From NCBI GenBank assembly GCA_030665925.1, contig DAOUYX010000073.1:1-7499 (forward strand): a stretch of 7,499 bases of DNA, written 5' to 3'. The notes beneath the pieces are model-generated. The model worked only from the letters and a program-made list of their open reading frames with translations. It made no database searches and had not been told where the DNA came from. This DNA is from Methanosarcinales archaeon. Its GTDB lineage: Archaea; Halobacteriota; Syntropharchaeia; Alkanophagales; Methanospirareceae. Positions 1 to 4,898 of the stretch are shown one piece after another. The translations under genes were made by a program, and so were the position numbers. Numbering within the stretch: the first letter of the stretch is position 1; every line of letters starts with the position of its first letter.

Positions 1-484
1 CGAAAATAAAGCCATAATTTTCCTCTTTTTTCCTGAAATAGCTTCCTTCAATCCTTAAATACGATTTCGGCTCTTTATTCGTCTGCTCTATCTGCGATCT
101 CTCTTTATACTTCCTTATAACCGTTTCGGGCTTAGCATTGAGTGCGGTAGTAAAGAGTGCAATAAAATCGTCATAGCCCTCACCCCGCACCAGAAACAGG
201 TTTCCCGCAGTCCCTTGCCAAATACACCTTCTGAACGGGTATATAACGTAACATTCACCGTCTATCGTCCGCTTAATTGGCTTAACATTACTTATCAGAT
301 CTTCCTTTCCGAATTTGGCGCCGAAACGTACGACGATGAAATTCGAGTTCAACCGGGTTATCACCTTTACGCCGGCTCTTCTCGCCTCTTGGAAGATCAG
401 TAAAAAGAAAGTGTTGTGCGATCTTGTGGTTACAAGAGGAGCTAAACAAAACAGATACCCGCTATTTATACGTTTGACGCGCAT
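1..484 (-). pseudogene. IS4-type DDE transposase, C-terminal fragment (partial, runs off left edge)
   Basis: A minus-strand frame is open from an ATG at 484 to the window edge, giving about 161 visible residues with no stop. It carries the IS4-family C-terminal signature Y-(2)-R-(3)-E-(6)-K: Tyr126, Arg129, Glu133 and Lys140, within YKERSQIEQTNKEPK (bases 65-109). Glu133 would be the catalytic acid of the DDE triad. Upstream, EARRAGVKVITRLNSNF (about residues 33-49) resembles the beta-strand region before the insertion domain of these transposases. Recognisable similarity begins only near residue 26-33. The normal N-terminal half with the first Asp is absent, because the glycosyltransferase coding region starts within about 20 bases, and I see no clear second Asp. 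The product is therefore probably inactive. Residues 1-25 look like read-through of junction DNA. An AAAGGT before the ATG may be chance. The terminal inverted repeat and the 3' end lie outside the window or are not visible. Confidence 0.75.
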
Positions 485-1178
485 ATTTTACCTTTGCATC
501 CTTACCCCGCACTACTGCTATTGCATTGATCGTCCATATGTACAAAGTCCGTAAAACCCCGAACTGATCCATTCGCCTCATGGAAAAATCCACATAAAGT
601 TTCGGGTCGCAGTATATTTTGCCCCAGTGTTTGAGTCGCCACGCGATTTCGTAATCATCACCCGCCGGCAGATCGGAATATCCTCCAATCCGCAAGAACT
701 CGCGTCTTCGGAATGCCGTATTTGATCCGAGCGTGGTATAAAAGACCTTCGTTCGCCCTAAGAAATACGCGATCTTATTGAACAGCCCGATCAAGAACCA
801 GTATTTGAAACTATTTTCAATTGGGCGTATCGGACCGTAAACCGCAACCACACCCTCAAGCTCAAAATCCGCACATATCCGCGCAAGCCAATCTTTCGGC
901 AGAATTATATCCGCGTCCGTCGTCGCGATAATCTCCGCACTCGTCACTTCCGCACCGTCATTTCTCGCACCACCAACACCTTTGCTCTTCTGCTGTACGA
1001 CTATATCGGCGTATTCCTTTGCTAATTCTACCGTTCGGTCAGTGCTCCCGCCGTCCACAACCACGATCTCAAATTCATCTCTACGCAAGGTTTGATTAAC
1101 AAGGCTCTTCAAGCATCCTTCTATATACCGCTCTTCATTGTACGTCGGAATGACGACGCCGATTTTCTTATTCATCAT
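462..1178 (-). CDS. Family 2 (GT-A fold) glycosyltransferase
   Basis: This 238-residue protein probably transfers a sugar from a nucleotide-sugar donor to a glycan or lipid acceptor at the cytoplasmic face of the membrane. Visible motifs in order are PTYNEE (11-16) opening the Rossmann-like nucleotide-binding fold, VVDGGSTD (40-47), ARND (71-74), the metal-binding TDAD (87-90, the DxD equivalent), GSNTAFRR (151-158) and GDDYEIAWRLKHWG (173-186), which supplies the likely catalytic acidic pair and the following acceptor-side W. There is no strong transmembrane helix; FKYWFLIGLFNKIAYFL (124-140) is hydrophobic and may touch the membrane. The start overlaps the end of the upstream flavoenzyme gene, so the two are almost certainly co-transcribed. 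There are two tandem ATGs (1178 and 1175). GGTGAT at 1181-1186 is better spaced for the second. The 3' end abuts a transposase remnant, so the last residues may not be ancestral. Donor and acceptor cannot be told from sequence. Confidence 0.92.
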   Translation of the reverse strand: MMNKKIGVVIPTYNEERYIEGCLKSLVNQTLRRDEFEIVVVDGGSTDRTVELAKEYADIVVQQKSKGVGGARNDGAEVTSAEIIATTDADIILPKDWLARICADFELEGVVAVYGPIRPIENSFKYWFLIGLFNKIAYFLGRTKVFYTTLGSNTAFRRREFLRIGGYSDLPAGDDYEIAWRLKHWGKIYCDPKLYVDFSMRRMDQFGVLRTLYIWTINAIAVVRGKDAKVKYARQTYK

Positions 1179-2463
1179 TCATCACCTTTGCACAATCCAT
1201 TGCACTCCGCACACAAGCGTCCATATTAAGATATTTAAATTCCGCAAACCTGCCAACGAGGTGAATCCCCCTGCGGCTTAAAAATCGTTTTATCACCTCG
1301 ATATTCCGCTCATAATTTAAATCTGATATGACGTAAGCATACCTCGTCCTCTTCGCTCTGGTGAAGCACACGGTGTCCTTATCTATAATTTTCTTTTTAT
1401 GCAGTTCCTCTACCGTGCGAGTTATTATCTCATCATCCGTCAGCCTATCAATAGGATCTCCGCGATTATACGTTATCTCCGCGAGAACTGCGCTCTTGCC
1501 CTCTGGTGCAACGCCTTTACTGTAGTTCGAAGGGAATGCGACCCTGTGGGCGAGACAATCACCATCAGGTATGTACAGCCAGGAAAAATCGTTTAAATGT
1601 TCCACGTCGAGTCCGAGCATTACAGTGATAAGCGAGTTGTATTTTAATTCGTCGAGGGCTTTGTAAATCTCAGCGGGGACATCCTTTATTGAACGAACGA
1701 CATCAAAAATCGGTTGCGTTGCTATAAGTTTGTCATAGCTCCTTCTTTCTATCCCATTCGATACGATCCATCTATCATTCTTTCTATCGATTGATTTCAC
1801 ATCGAAATTTCTTATTATCTTATCCCAGGATTCGTGCTCTAAGCTTCTAATAAAGGCGTTTATACCACCTTCTTTCGGGTAATAGAAGTTCAATTGGTGT
1901 GTGTACCCTTCGGTCGCGATTCCAAGTGACGACTTGATAATATCTTCTACTGGTGGTTTTGGCACTCTTCCATCCACCCATACAGTGCTCATCTCTGATG
2001 TGTCATACTTCCAGATCTTCTCATTGTATGGAATAAGATATTTCTCCGCCATACCTTTTCCAAAAGTGGAGTAGAGCCATTCTTTAAAATTTCCGGGTCG
2101 GCTTTTGTTATTATTAATCAAAGCCTCGACGAATCCCGTGAGACATTCGAAATTGTCCTGTAACGGCAGATCCGATAGACCATTCTCAAATGGATACTTC
2201 ACATAATTGCCTTTATACAGTATTTTTGTATTCCTCCGACGTTTCACGATATTATCACCGAGCTTTTCGAGCATAACGGTTAGAACCCTTTTGTCTTTAG
2301 AGAATATAATGTGCGACCCACTCCAGTCGAAGGTAAAGCCATCTTCTTCCAGTGATCGGCATAACCCTCCGCACTTGCTATTCTTTTCTACGATTTCGCA
2401 ATCCGCTATTAGGCTTCCGAGTGTCAATCCGGTAAGTCCGGCACCTATGATTCCTACGGTCAT
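1168..2463 (-). CDS. UDP-galactopyranose-mutase-like FAD-dependent oxidoreductase
   Basis: This is a flavoenzyme of the UDP-galactopyranose mutase / protoporphyrinogen-oxidase-like amine oxidase group, 431 residues from the chosen ATG. Evidence: a dinucleotide-binding start with GAGLTG (7-12), GGLCRS (32-37) contacting FAD, FDWSGSHIIF (45-54), YPKEGGINAFIRSL (195-208), and a C-terminal GRFAEFKYLNMD (404-415), which closely resembles the mutase FAD/substrate signature. The frame extends upstream to a TTG at 2508, but that adds 15 residues before the first beta strand and starts before a likely TATA box (2489-2497). The ATG at 2463 puts the Rossmann strand at the N-terminus as usual, so I prefer it. 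The gene overlaps the downstream glycosyltransferase, so the two probably act in one pathway making a sugar-modified surface polymer or glycolipid. Strict mutase activity is not proven; the family includes several other sugar- and isoprenoid-related oxidoreductases. Confidence 0.85.
   Translation of the reverse strand: MTVGIIGAGLTGLTLGSLIADCEIVEKNSKCGGLCRSLEEDGFTFDWSGSHIIFSKDKRVLTVMLEKLGDNIVKRRRNTKILYKGNYVKYPFENGLSDLPLQDNFECLTGFVEALINNNKSRPGNFKEWLYSTFGKGMAEKYLIPYNEKIWKYDTSEMSTVWVDGRVPKPPVEDIIKSSLGIATEGYTHQLNFYYPKEGGINAFIRSLEHESWDKIIRNFDVKSIDRKNDRWIVSNGIERRSYDKLIATQPIFDVVRSIKDVPAEIYKALDELKYNSLITVMLGLDVEHLNDFSWLYIPDGDCLAHRVAFPSNYSKGVAPEGKSAVLAEITYNRGDPIDRLTDDEIITRTVEELHKKKIIDKDTVCFTRAKRTRYAYVISDLNYERNIEVIKRFLSRRGIHLVGRFAEFKYLNMDACVRSAMDCAKVMNDE
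1181..1186 (-). promoter_or_regulatory. Ribosome-binding site for the glycosyltransferase
   Basis: On the minus strand this reads GGTGAT, a good complement to the archaeal 16S rRNA 3' end. It lies inside the last codons of the upstream flavoenzyme gene. It is 2 bases from the first ATG (1178) and 5 bases from the second (1175), which favours the second Met as the true start. Confidence 0.5.
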
Positions 2464-2488
2464 CTGTCCATCTTTTATTGAGCACGTA

Positions 2489-2497
2489 CTTAAAAAC
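2489..2497 (-). promoter_or_regulatory. Putative TATA box for the flavoenzyme/glycosyltransferase operon
   Basis: The minus strand reads GAAAGG followed by TTTTTAAG, resembling a BRE plus TATA element. Its centre is about 30 bases before the ATG at 2463, which predicts a nearly leaderless transcript. The preceding AT-rich stretch (2520-2580) offers other possible boxes, so the assignment is tentative. Confidence 0.4.
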
Positions 2498-2593
2498 CTT
2501 TCTTTCAAAAAGAAAGCTTTACCAAAGAAACATTATACATTACATACAATAAATTTAGAGGAAATTTATATCAATATTTCTTAGCACAGGTTA

Positions 2594-2602
2594 TTTTTAA
2601 AA
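2594..2602 (+). promoter_or_regulatory. Putative TATA box for tRNA-Ser
   Basis: TTTTTAAAA is centred about 30 bases before the first base of tRNA-Ser, as expected for an archaeal stable-RNA promoter with a short 5' leader. It faces away from the flavoenzyme gene, so the 2464-2627 spacer is a divergent promoter region. Confidence 0.5.
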
Positions 2603-2627
2603 AGAAATTTAGAAAAAGTACGAGTAA

Positions 2628-2713
2628 GCCAGGATGGCAGAGTGGACAAATGCGGTGGCCTCGAGAGTCACTGTCCCGTAAGGGACGCTCAGGTTCGAAT
2701 CCTGATCCTGGCG
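2628..2713 (+). tRNA. tRNA-Ser (anticodon CGA)
   Basis: This 86-base class II tRNA folds fully. The acceptor stem pairs GCCAGGA (2628-2634) with TCCTGGC (2706-2712), with G as discriminator at 2713. The anticodon stem pairs GTGGC with GTCAC around the loop CTCGAGA, giving anticodon CGA at 2662-2664, which reads UCG. A long variable arm pairs GTCCC with GGGAC around GTAA, as expected for serine. The T arm pairs TCAGG with CCTGA around TTCGAAT. CCA is not encoded and no intron is present. It stands alone, between a glycan operon and a repeat-filled spacer. Confidence 0.97.
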
Positions 2714-2721
2714 CTTTTCTT
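2714..2721 (+). terminator. T-rich tRNA-Ser terminator
   Basis: CTTTTCTT follows the discriminator base directly, matching the short U-rich tracts at which archaeal RNA polymerase terminates. It is short, so confidence is modest. Confidence 0.4.
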
Positions 2722-2813
2722 AAACCACGAGATTTCACAAGATTAACACAAGAAGACGATGCCTGATGCCAGTTTGACTTGTATCTTGCATCTTCTCATT
2801 TTCTCGTTGTTTA
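2721..2813. repeat. Imperfect inverted repeat with periodic units (element 1)
   Basis: The outer arms TAAACCACGAGA (2721-2732) and TCTCGTTGTTTA (2802-2813) are reverse complements at 11 of 12 positions. Inner arms AGAAGACGATGC (2751-2762) and GCATCTTCT (2788-2796) also pair with a small bulge. The left arm is built from units about 10 bases long (CACGAGATTT, CACAAGATTA, CACAAGA). The element has no convincing ORF. It may be a degenerate, non-autonomous palindromic repeat of the same class as the neighbouring element; a simple hairpin with no mobility is also possible. Confidence 0.55.
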
Positions 2814-2844
2814 TTTAAAGTATAACTGCCGTAATTCTCTTTAA

Positions 2845-2936
2845 GACGCAGATTTACACGGATTTACACGGATTTATTTAGGGTGAAGAACATTGTTGAT
2901 TTTTATCATCTGTGTTAATCTGCGTTAATCTGTGTC
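2845..2936. repeat. Inverted repeat built from 10-base tandem units (element 2)
   Basis: The left arm (2845-2873) consists of near-exact tandem 10-base units: GACGCAGATT, TACACGGATT, TACACGGATT. The right arm (2908-2936) is their approximate reverse complement, ATCTGTGTTA, ATCTGCGTTA, ATCTGTGTC. The 29-base arms pair at about three quarters of positions around a 34-base loop, and most differences are purine transitions that become G-U pairs when transcribed. The element ends 22 bases short of the cobS stop codon. Sequences of this ACACGGATTT flavour recur between genes in many environmental archaeal and bacterial genomes (from memory, not checked). Its function is unknown; terminator, REP/MITE-like element or protein-binding array are all possible. 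Confidence 0.75.
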
Positions 2937-2958
2937 AACAATTTAGGTTTTCTTGTGG

Positions 2959-3732
2959 TTATAAAAAGAGTACAGCCCATATAAGCAGCGTTGCACACCG
3001 TGCGAGTTCGTTAGAAGCGCCGACGACATCGCCACTTACCACACCAAATTTCCGCTTCGCAACGTAAGAAACGACGAATGCGACTACGATGCCCGTGAAC
3101 ACAATACAGAAACGGAACGAAGCGGTAAACAGTAACGCAATGAGCACGGCAGAAATAAGGGCAGCCAGATATTTCATTGGCGAGGAAGACCGTATAAACA
3201 GAGTTCCCAGTCCTTCATCACTATCGAATCCTTTGCCAAGCATCAGGCACGTATTCATACTCAGCTTTGCCGAGACCTCTGCGATTACGAATACCGATGC
3301 AAAACCGTAAAACGAGACTAAATTAAAGTTAAAAGCATCTGCCGTTAAGTCCACACCCACGGTCTTAACAGCAAAAAAACTCAGAAGGAGCACAAAGATG
3401 GCTGCAAACAATCCCGCGATACCTATTTTATCATCTTTCATCGCTCTTCTCTTCTCTTCTCTGCTTCCTGGTGCCATCACTCCGTCAAAGAAATCCGCTA
3501 AGCCATCCAGGTGCAGCAGACCCGTAACGAGGTAAAGAGCGAGCAGCGTGAGCAGAGCGGCAATGTCAGTCGCCGCGCCTAACAATCCAAAAGCGACAAA
3601 AGCTGCCACGGCGACAATCAAGCCAATCAACAAGCCAACAAACGGGAAGAGGTAACTCTTAGCTTTAACGTCTTCTATTCGTACGTTCTTTTTCACGGGT
3701 ATCTGCGTTAAGAAACTGATGAGGTCAAGCAT
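2959..3732 (-). CDS. cobS: Adenosylcobinamide-GDP ribazoletransferase (cobalamin synthase)
   Basis: CobS joins adenosylcobinamide-GDP to alpha-ribazole (or its phosphate), the step that installs the lower nucleotide loop of adenosylcobalamin. It is an integral membrane enzyme. At 257 residues this has the usual family length. Visible landmarks are FLTQIPV (7-13), the acidic metal-binding GLLHLDGLADFFDG (71-84), MKDDKIGIAG (98-107) and GDVVGASNELAR (234-245), which are all CobS hallmarks. Several hydrophobic segments are present (about 30-50, 55-75, 105-125, 140-155, 187-205, 208-226 and the C-terminal end). The gene starts with ATG 7 bases after the stop of the upstream flavoprotein, so the two form an operon; a GGAAAGGAT purine tract overlapping that stop could act as its ribosome-binding site. 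No other cobamide gene is in the window. Confidence 0.95.
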   Translation of the reverse strand: MLDLISFLTQIPVKKNVRIEDVKAKSYLFPFVGLLIGLIVAVAAFVAFGLLGAATDIAALLTLLALYLVTGLLHLDGLADFFDGVMAPGSREEKRRAMKDDKIGIAGLFAAIFVLLLSFFAVKTVGVDLTADAFNFNLVSFYGFASVFVIAEVSAKLSMNTCLMLGKGFDSDEGLGTLFIRSSSPMKYLAALISAVLIALLFTASFRFCIVFTGIVVAFVVSYVAKRKFGVVSGDVVGASNELARCATLLIWAVLFL

Positions 3733-3739
3733 TGTTTAA

Positions 3740-4486
3740 TTATCCTTTCCTTCCAACGGGCATTATATACAGTGGACTTTCTTGCTCCTGCATATTCATG
3801 ATTTCTCGGACTTCGCAGTCAACAAATGCGCCTATGACTACCGTTCCGAGGTCTAAGGAAAGCGCCTGCAAATAAACATTCTGTGCTGCGTGTCCTGCTT
3901 CCATCTGCGCATATCTGATCCCCCGTTCCTTGTATTTCACGGTCGTTCGTTCATAAACCGCAGTAAATACGATGTCTATCGCAGCATCTCTTACGCATTC
4001 TTGTCCAACAGCAGCATCTGCAAGCTCAGCCCGTACGTCACCATCCTTAACCTTTTCCAGTTCATGTTCTTCAGGTCTATACCGATAAACGCCTTTGTCA
4101 ATGCCTTCTACGTCTCCTACAACTACGTATAACTCAAGCGGATAGAGTGCGCCAGCAGAAGGTGCCGTTCTTCCTCCCCACGGAGCGGTAATACCTTGAG
4201 CAGCCCAGAGTAGCTGCGATACCTCCTCAATGGTTAAATTCTCATCTGAATAAGCTCTTATTGACCTCCTTTGTGATAACGCCTCCTCCACAGATGTGTT
4301 ACTTGTATAGCGAGGTTCAGGAAGTTTTACTCTTTCTCCTACCCCTATTTTCTGTGTGTCTTTCGTTTCCATAGTCTCCACCGGTTTAGGCTGCTCCTGC
4401 TGAATGAGAACCGAGAACGTTGTCGCAATTGCCGTTACTATTACAAGTGCTACAATCACGCCTATTATTGTTGTTTTAGTTGGCAT
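3740..4486 (-). CDS. Membrane-anchored SagB/nitroreductase-family flavoprotein
   Basis: This 248-residue protein has an FMN-dependent nitroreductase fold of the SagB/ThcOx type. A single hydrophobic helix (about 7-28) follows a short Lys-containing N-terminus. It predicts a signal anchor with the catalytic domain outside the cytoplasmic membrane. A polar linker (29-65) leads to RRSIRAY (73-79, phosphate/FMN binding), LLWAAQGIT (92-100), APSAGALYPLELYVV (108-122, the SagB-type hallmark), YAQMEAGHAAQNVYLQA (192-208), LGTVVIGAF (213-221) and PLYIMPVGRK (near the C-terminus). Family members oxidise peptide heterocycles or reduce various electrophiles; the substrate here is unknown and no peptide-cyclisation partner gene is nearby. 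It is first in an operon with cobS. It lacks a ribosome-binding site and may be leaderless. It should not be called BluB (the benzimidazole-forming member of the fold) on this evidence. Confidence 0.87.
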   Translation of the reverse strand: MPTKTTIIGVIVALVIVTAIATTFSVLIQQEQPKPVETMETKDTQKIGVGERVKLPEPRYTSNTSVEEALSQRRSIRAYSDENLTIEEVSQLLWAAQGITAPWGGRTAPSAGALYPLELYVVVGDVEGIDKGVYRYRPEEHELEKVKDGDVRAELADAAVGQECVRDAAIDIVFTAVYERTTVKYKERGIRYAQMEAGHAAQNVYLQALSLDLGTVVIGAFVDCEVREIMNMQEQESPLYIMPVGRKG

Positions 4487-4513
4487 TAGCGATTATTTCT
4501 TATTTCATGGTGT

Positions 4514-4522
4514 TTTAATAAA
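4514..4522 (-). promoter_or_regulatory. Putative TATA box for the flavoprotein-cobS operon
   Basis: The minus strand reads TTTATTAAA, centred about 32 bases before the ATG at 4486. With no Shine-Dalgarno-like sequence before that ATG, this fits a nearly leaderless transcript. Confidence 0.35.
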
Positions 4523-4680
4523 CTTTGCTAATCTATCATGGATGGCTGTTAAAACCCGCAACAGCATATCTCCCGTAATATCTGATTTATCGAACGCTCT
4601 TTTTGCATCTTTCATCCGGATTTGTATACTTATGCATCGCTGAAAGAGATTGAGGAGGGAAGAAGAAGAGAGGGGCGTTG

Positions 4681-4685
4681 AAAAA
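4681..4685 (-). terminator. T-tract terminator after tRNA-Asp
   Basis: The minus strand reads GCTTTTTC about 9 bases beyond the tRNA 3' end, followed by a long pyrimidine-rich stretch (about 4645-4680). A run of five T residues is a plausible archaeal termination signal. Confidence 0.4.
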
Positions 4686-4694
4686 GCAAGCAAA

Positions 4695-4767
4695 CGCCCA
4701 GGTCGGGATTTGAACCCGAGTCCGAGCCTCGACAGGGCTCAATGATAGGCCTCTACACCACCCGGGC
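4695..4767 (-). tRNA. tRNA-Asp (anticodon GTC)
   Basis: This 73-base class I tRNA is encoded on the minus strand. The acceptor stem pairs GCCCGGG (4761-4767) with CCTGGGC (4696-4702), including one G-T pair, and the discriminator is G at 4695. The anticodon stem GAGCC/GGCTC is perfect around the loop CTGTCGA, giving anticodon GTC at 4731-4733. The T arm pairs TCGGG with CCCGA around TTCAAAT. The start GCCCGGGTGGTGTAG is typical of archaeal tRNA-Asp. CCA is not encoded and there is no intron. Confidence 0.97.
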
Positions 4768-4784
4768 CTTTATGCTTTATACCG

Positions 4785-4800
4785 TATATTAATACTTATA
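4785..4800 (-). promoter_or_regulatory. Putative TATA box for tRNA-Asp
   Basis: The minus strand reads TATAAGTATTAATATA, preceded by GTAAAGG as a possible BRE. Its upstream half is centred about 29 bases before the tRNA 5' end, a normal archaeal spacing. Confidence 0.5.
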
Positions 4801-4814
4801 CCTTTACGAATGAG

Positions 4815-4830
4815 ATAAGGTTTAAAGGTT
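4815..4830 (+). promoter_or_regulatory. Putative BRE/TATA for the EF-2 gene
   Basis: GATAAGG followed by TTTAAAGG resembles an archaeal BRE plus TATA pair. It predicts a transcription start near 4848 and a purine-rich leader of about 50 bases. A second candidate, GTTAAAAC, lies at 4828-4835. The region is shared with the divergent tRNA-Asp promoter. Confidence 0.4.
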
Positions 4831-4883
4831 AAAACGTTCTAACTAACCAAGAAAGAAAAACAAAAAGAGAAAAGCAAGCAAAA

Positions 4884-4889
4884 GGAGAT
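4884..4889 (+). promoter_or_regulatory. Ribosome-binding site for EF-2
   Basis: GGAGAT lies 9 bases before the ATG at 4899 in a purine-rich leader. It supports that ATG as the start, which also gives a standard-length protein. Confidence 0.65.
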
Positions 4890-4898
4890 AAGCGAATA

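Noticed and set aside
215..554. Plus-strand short frames at 215-403 and 315-554.
   Set aside because: They lie antisense to the transposase fragment, whose family motif on the minus strand is clear, and they show no recognisable protein features.
2207..2584. A plus-strand 125-codon frame overlapping the flavoenzyme start and the upstream spacer.
   Set aside because: It is antisense to a conserved FAD-binding domain and has a Ser/Pro-rich translation with no domain signal.
2628..2813. tRNA-Ser as an attachment site for an integrated element.
   Set aside because: I found no direct repeat of the tRNA 3' end elsewhere in the window and no integrase; the adjacent genes look like ordinary chromosomal genes.
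2714..2958. The periodic repeats considered as a CRISPR array.
   Set aside because: The units are about 10 bases, directly adjacent with no unique spacers, and arranged as an inverted pair, which does not fit a CRISPR array.
4505..4615. A minus-strand 36-codon frame starting at ATG 4615 (MKDAKRAFDKSDITG...) between the flavoprotein gene and tRNA-Asp, extendable to a TTG at 4693.
   Set aside because: There is no ribosome-binding site and no well-placed TATA box, it overlaps the putative promoter of the flavoprotein operon, and I recognise no family. The TTG extension reads only the pyrimidine-rich tRNA trailer. It could be a real small peptide, but nothing beyond openness supports it.
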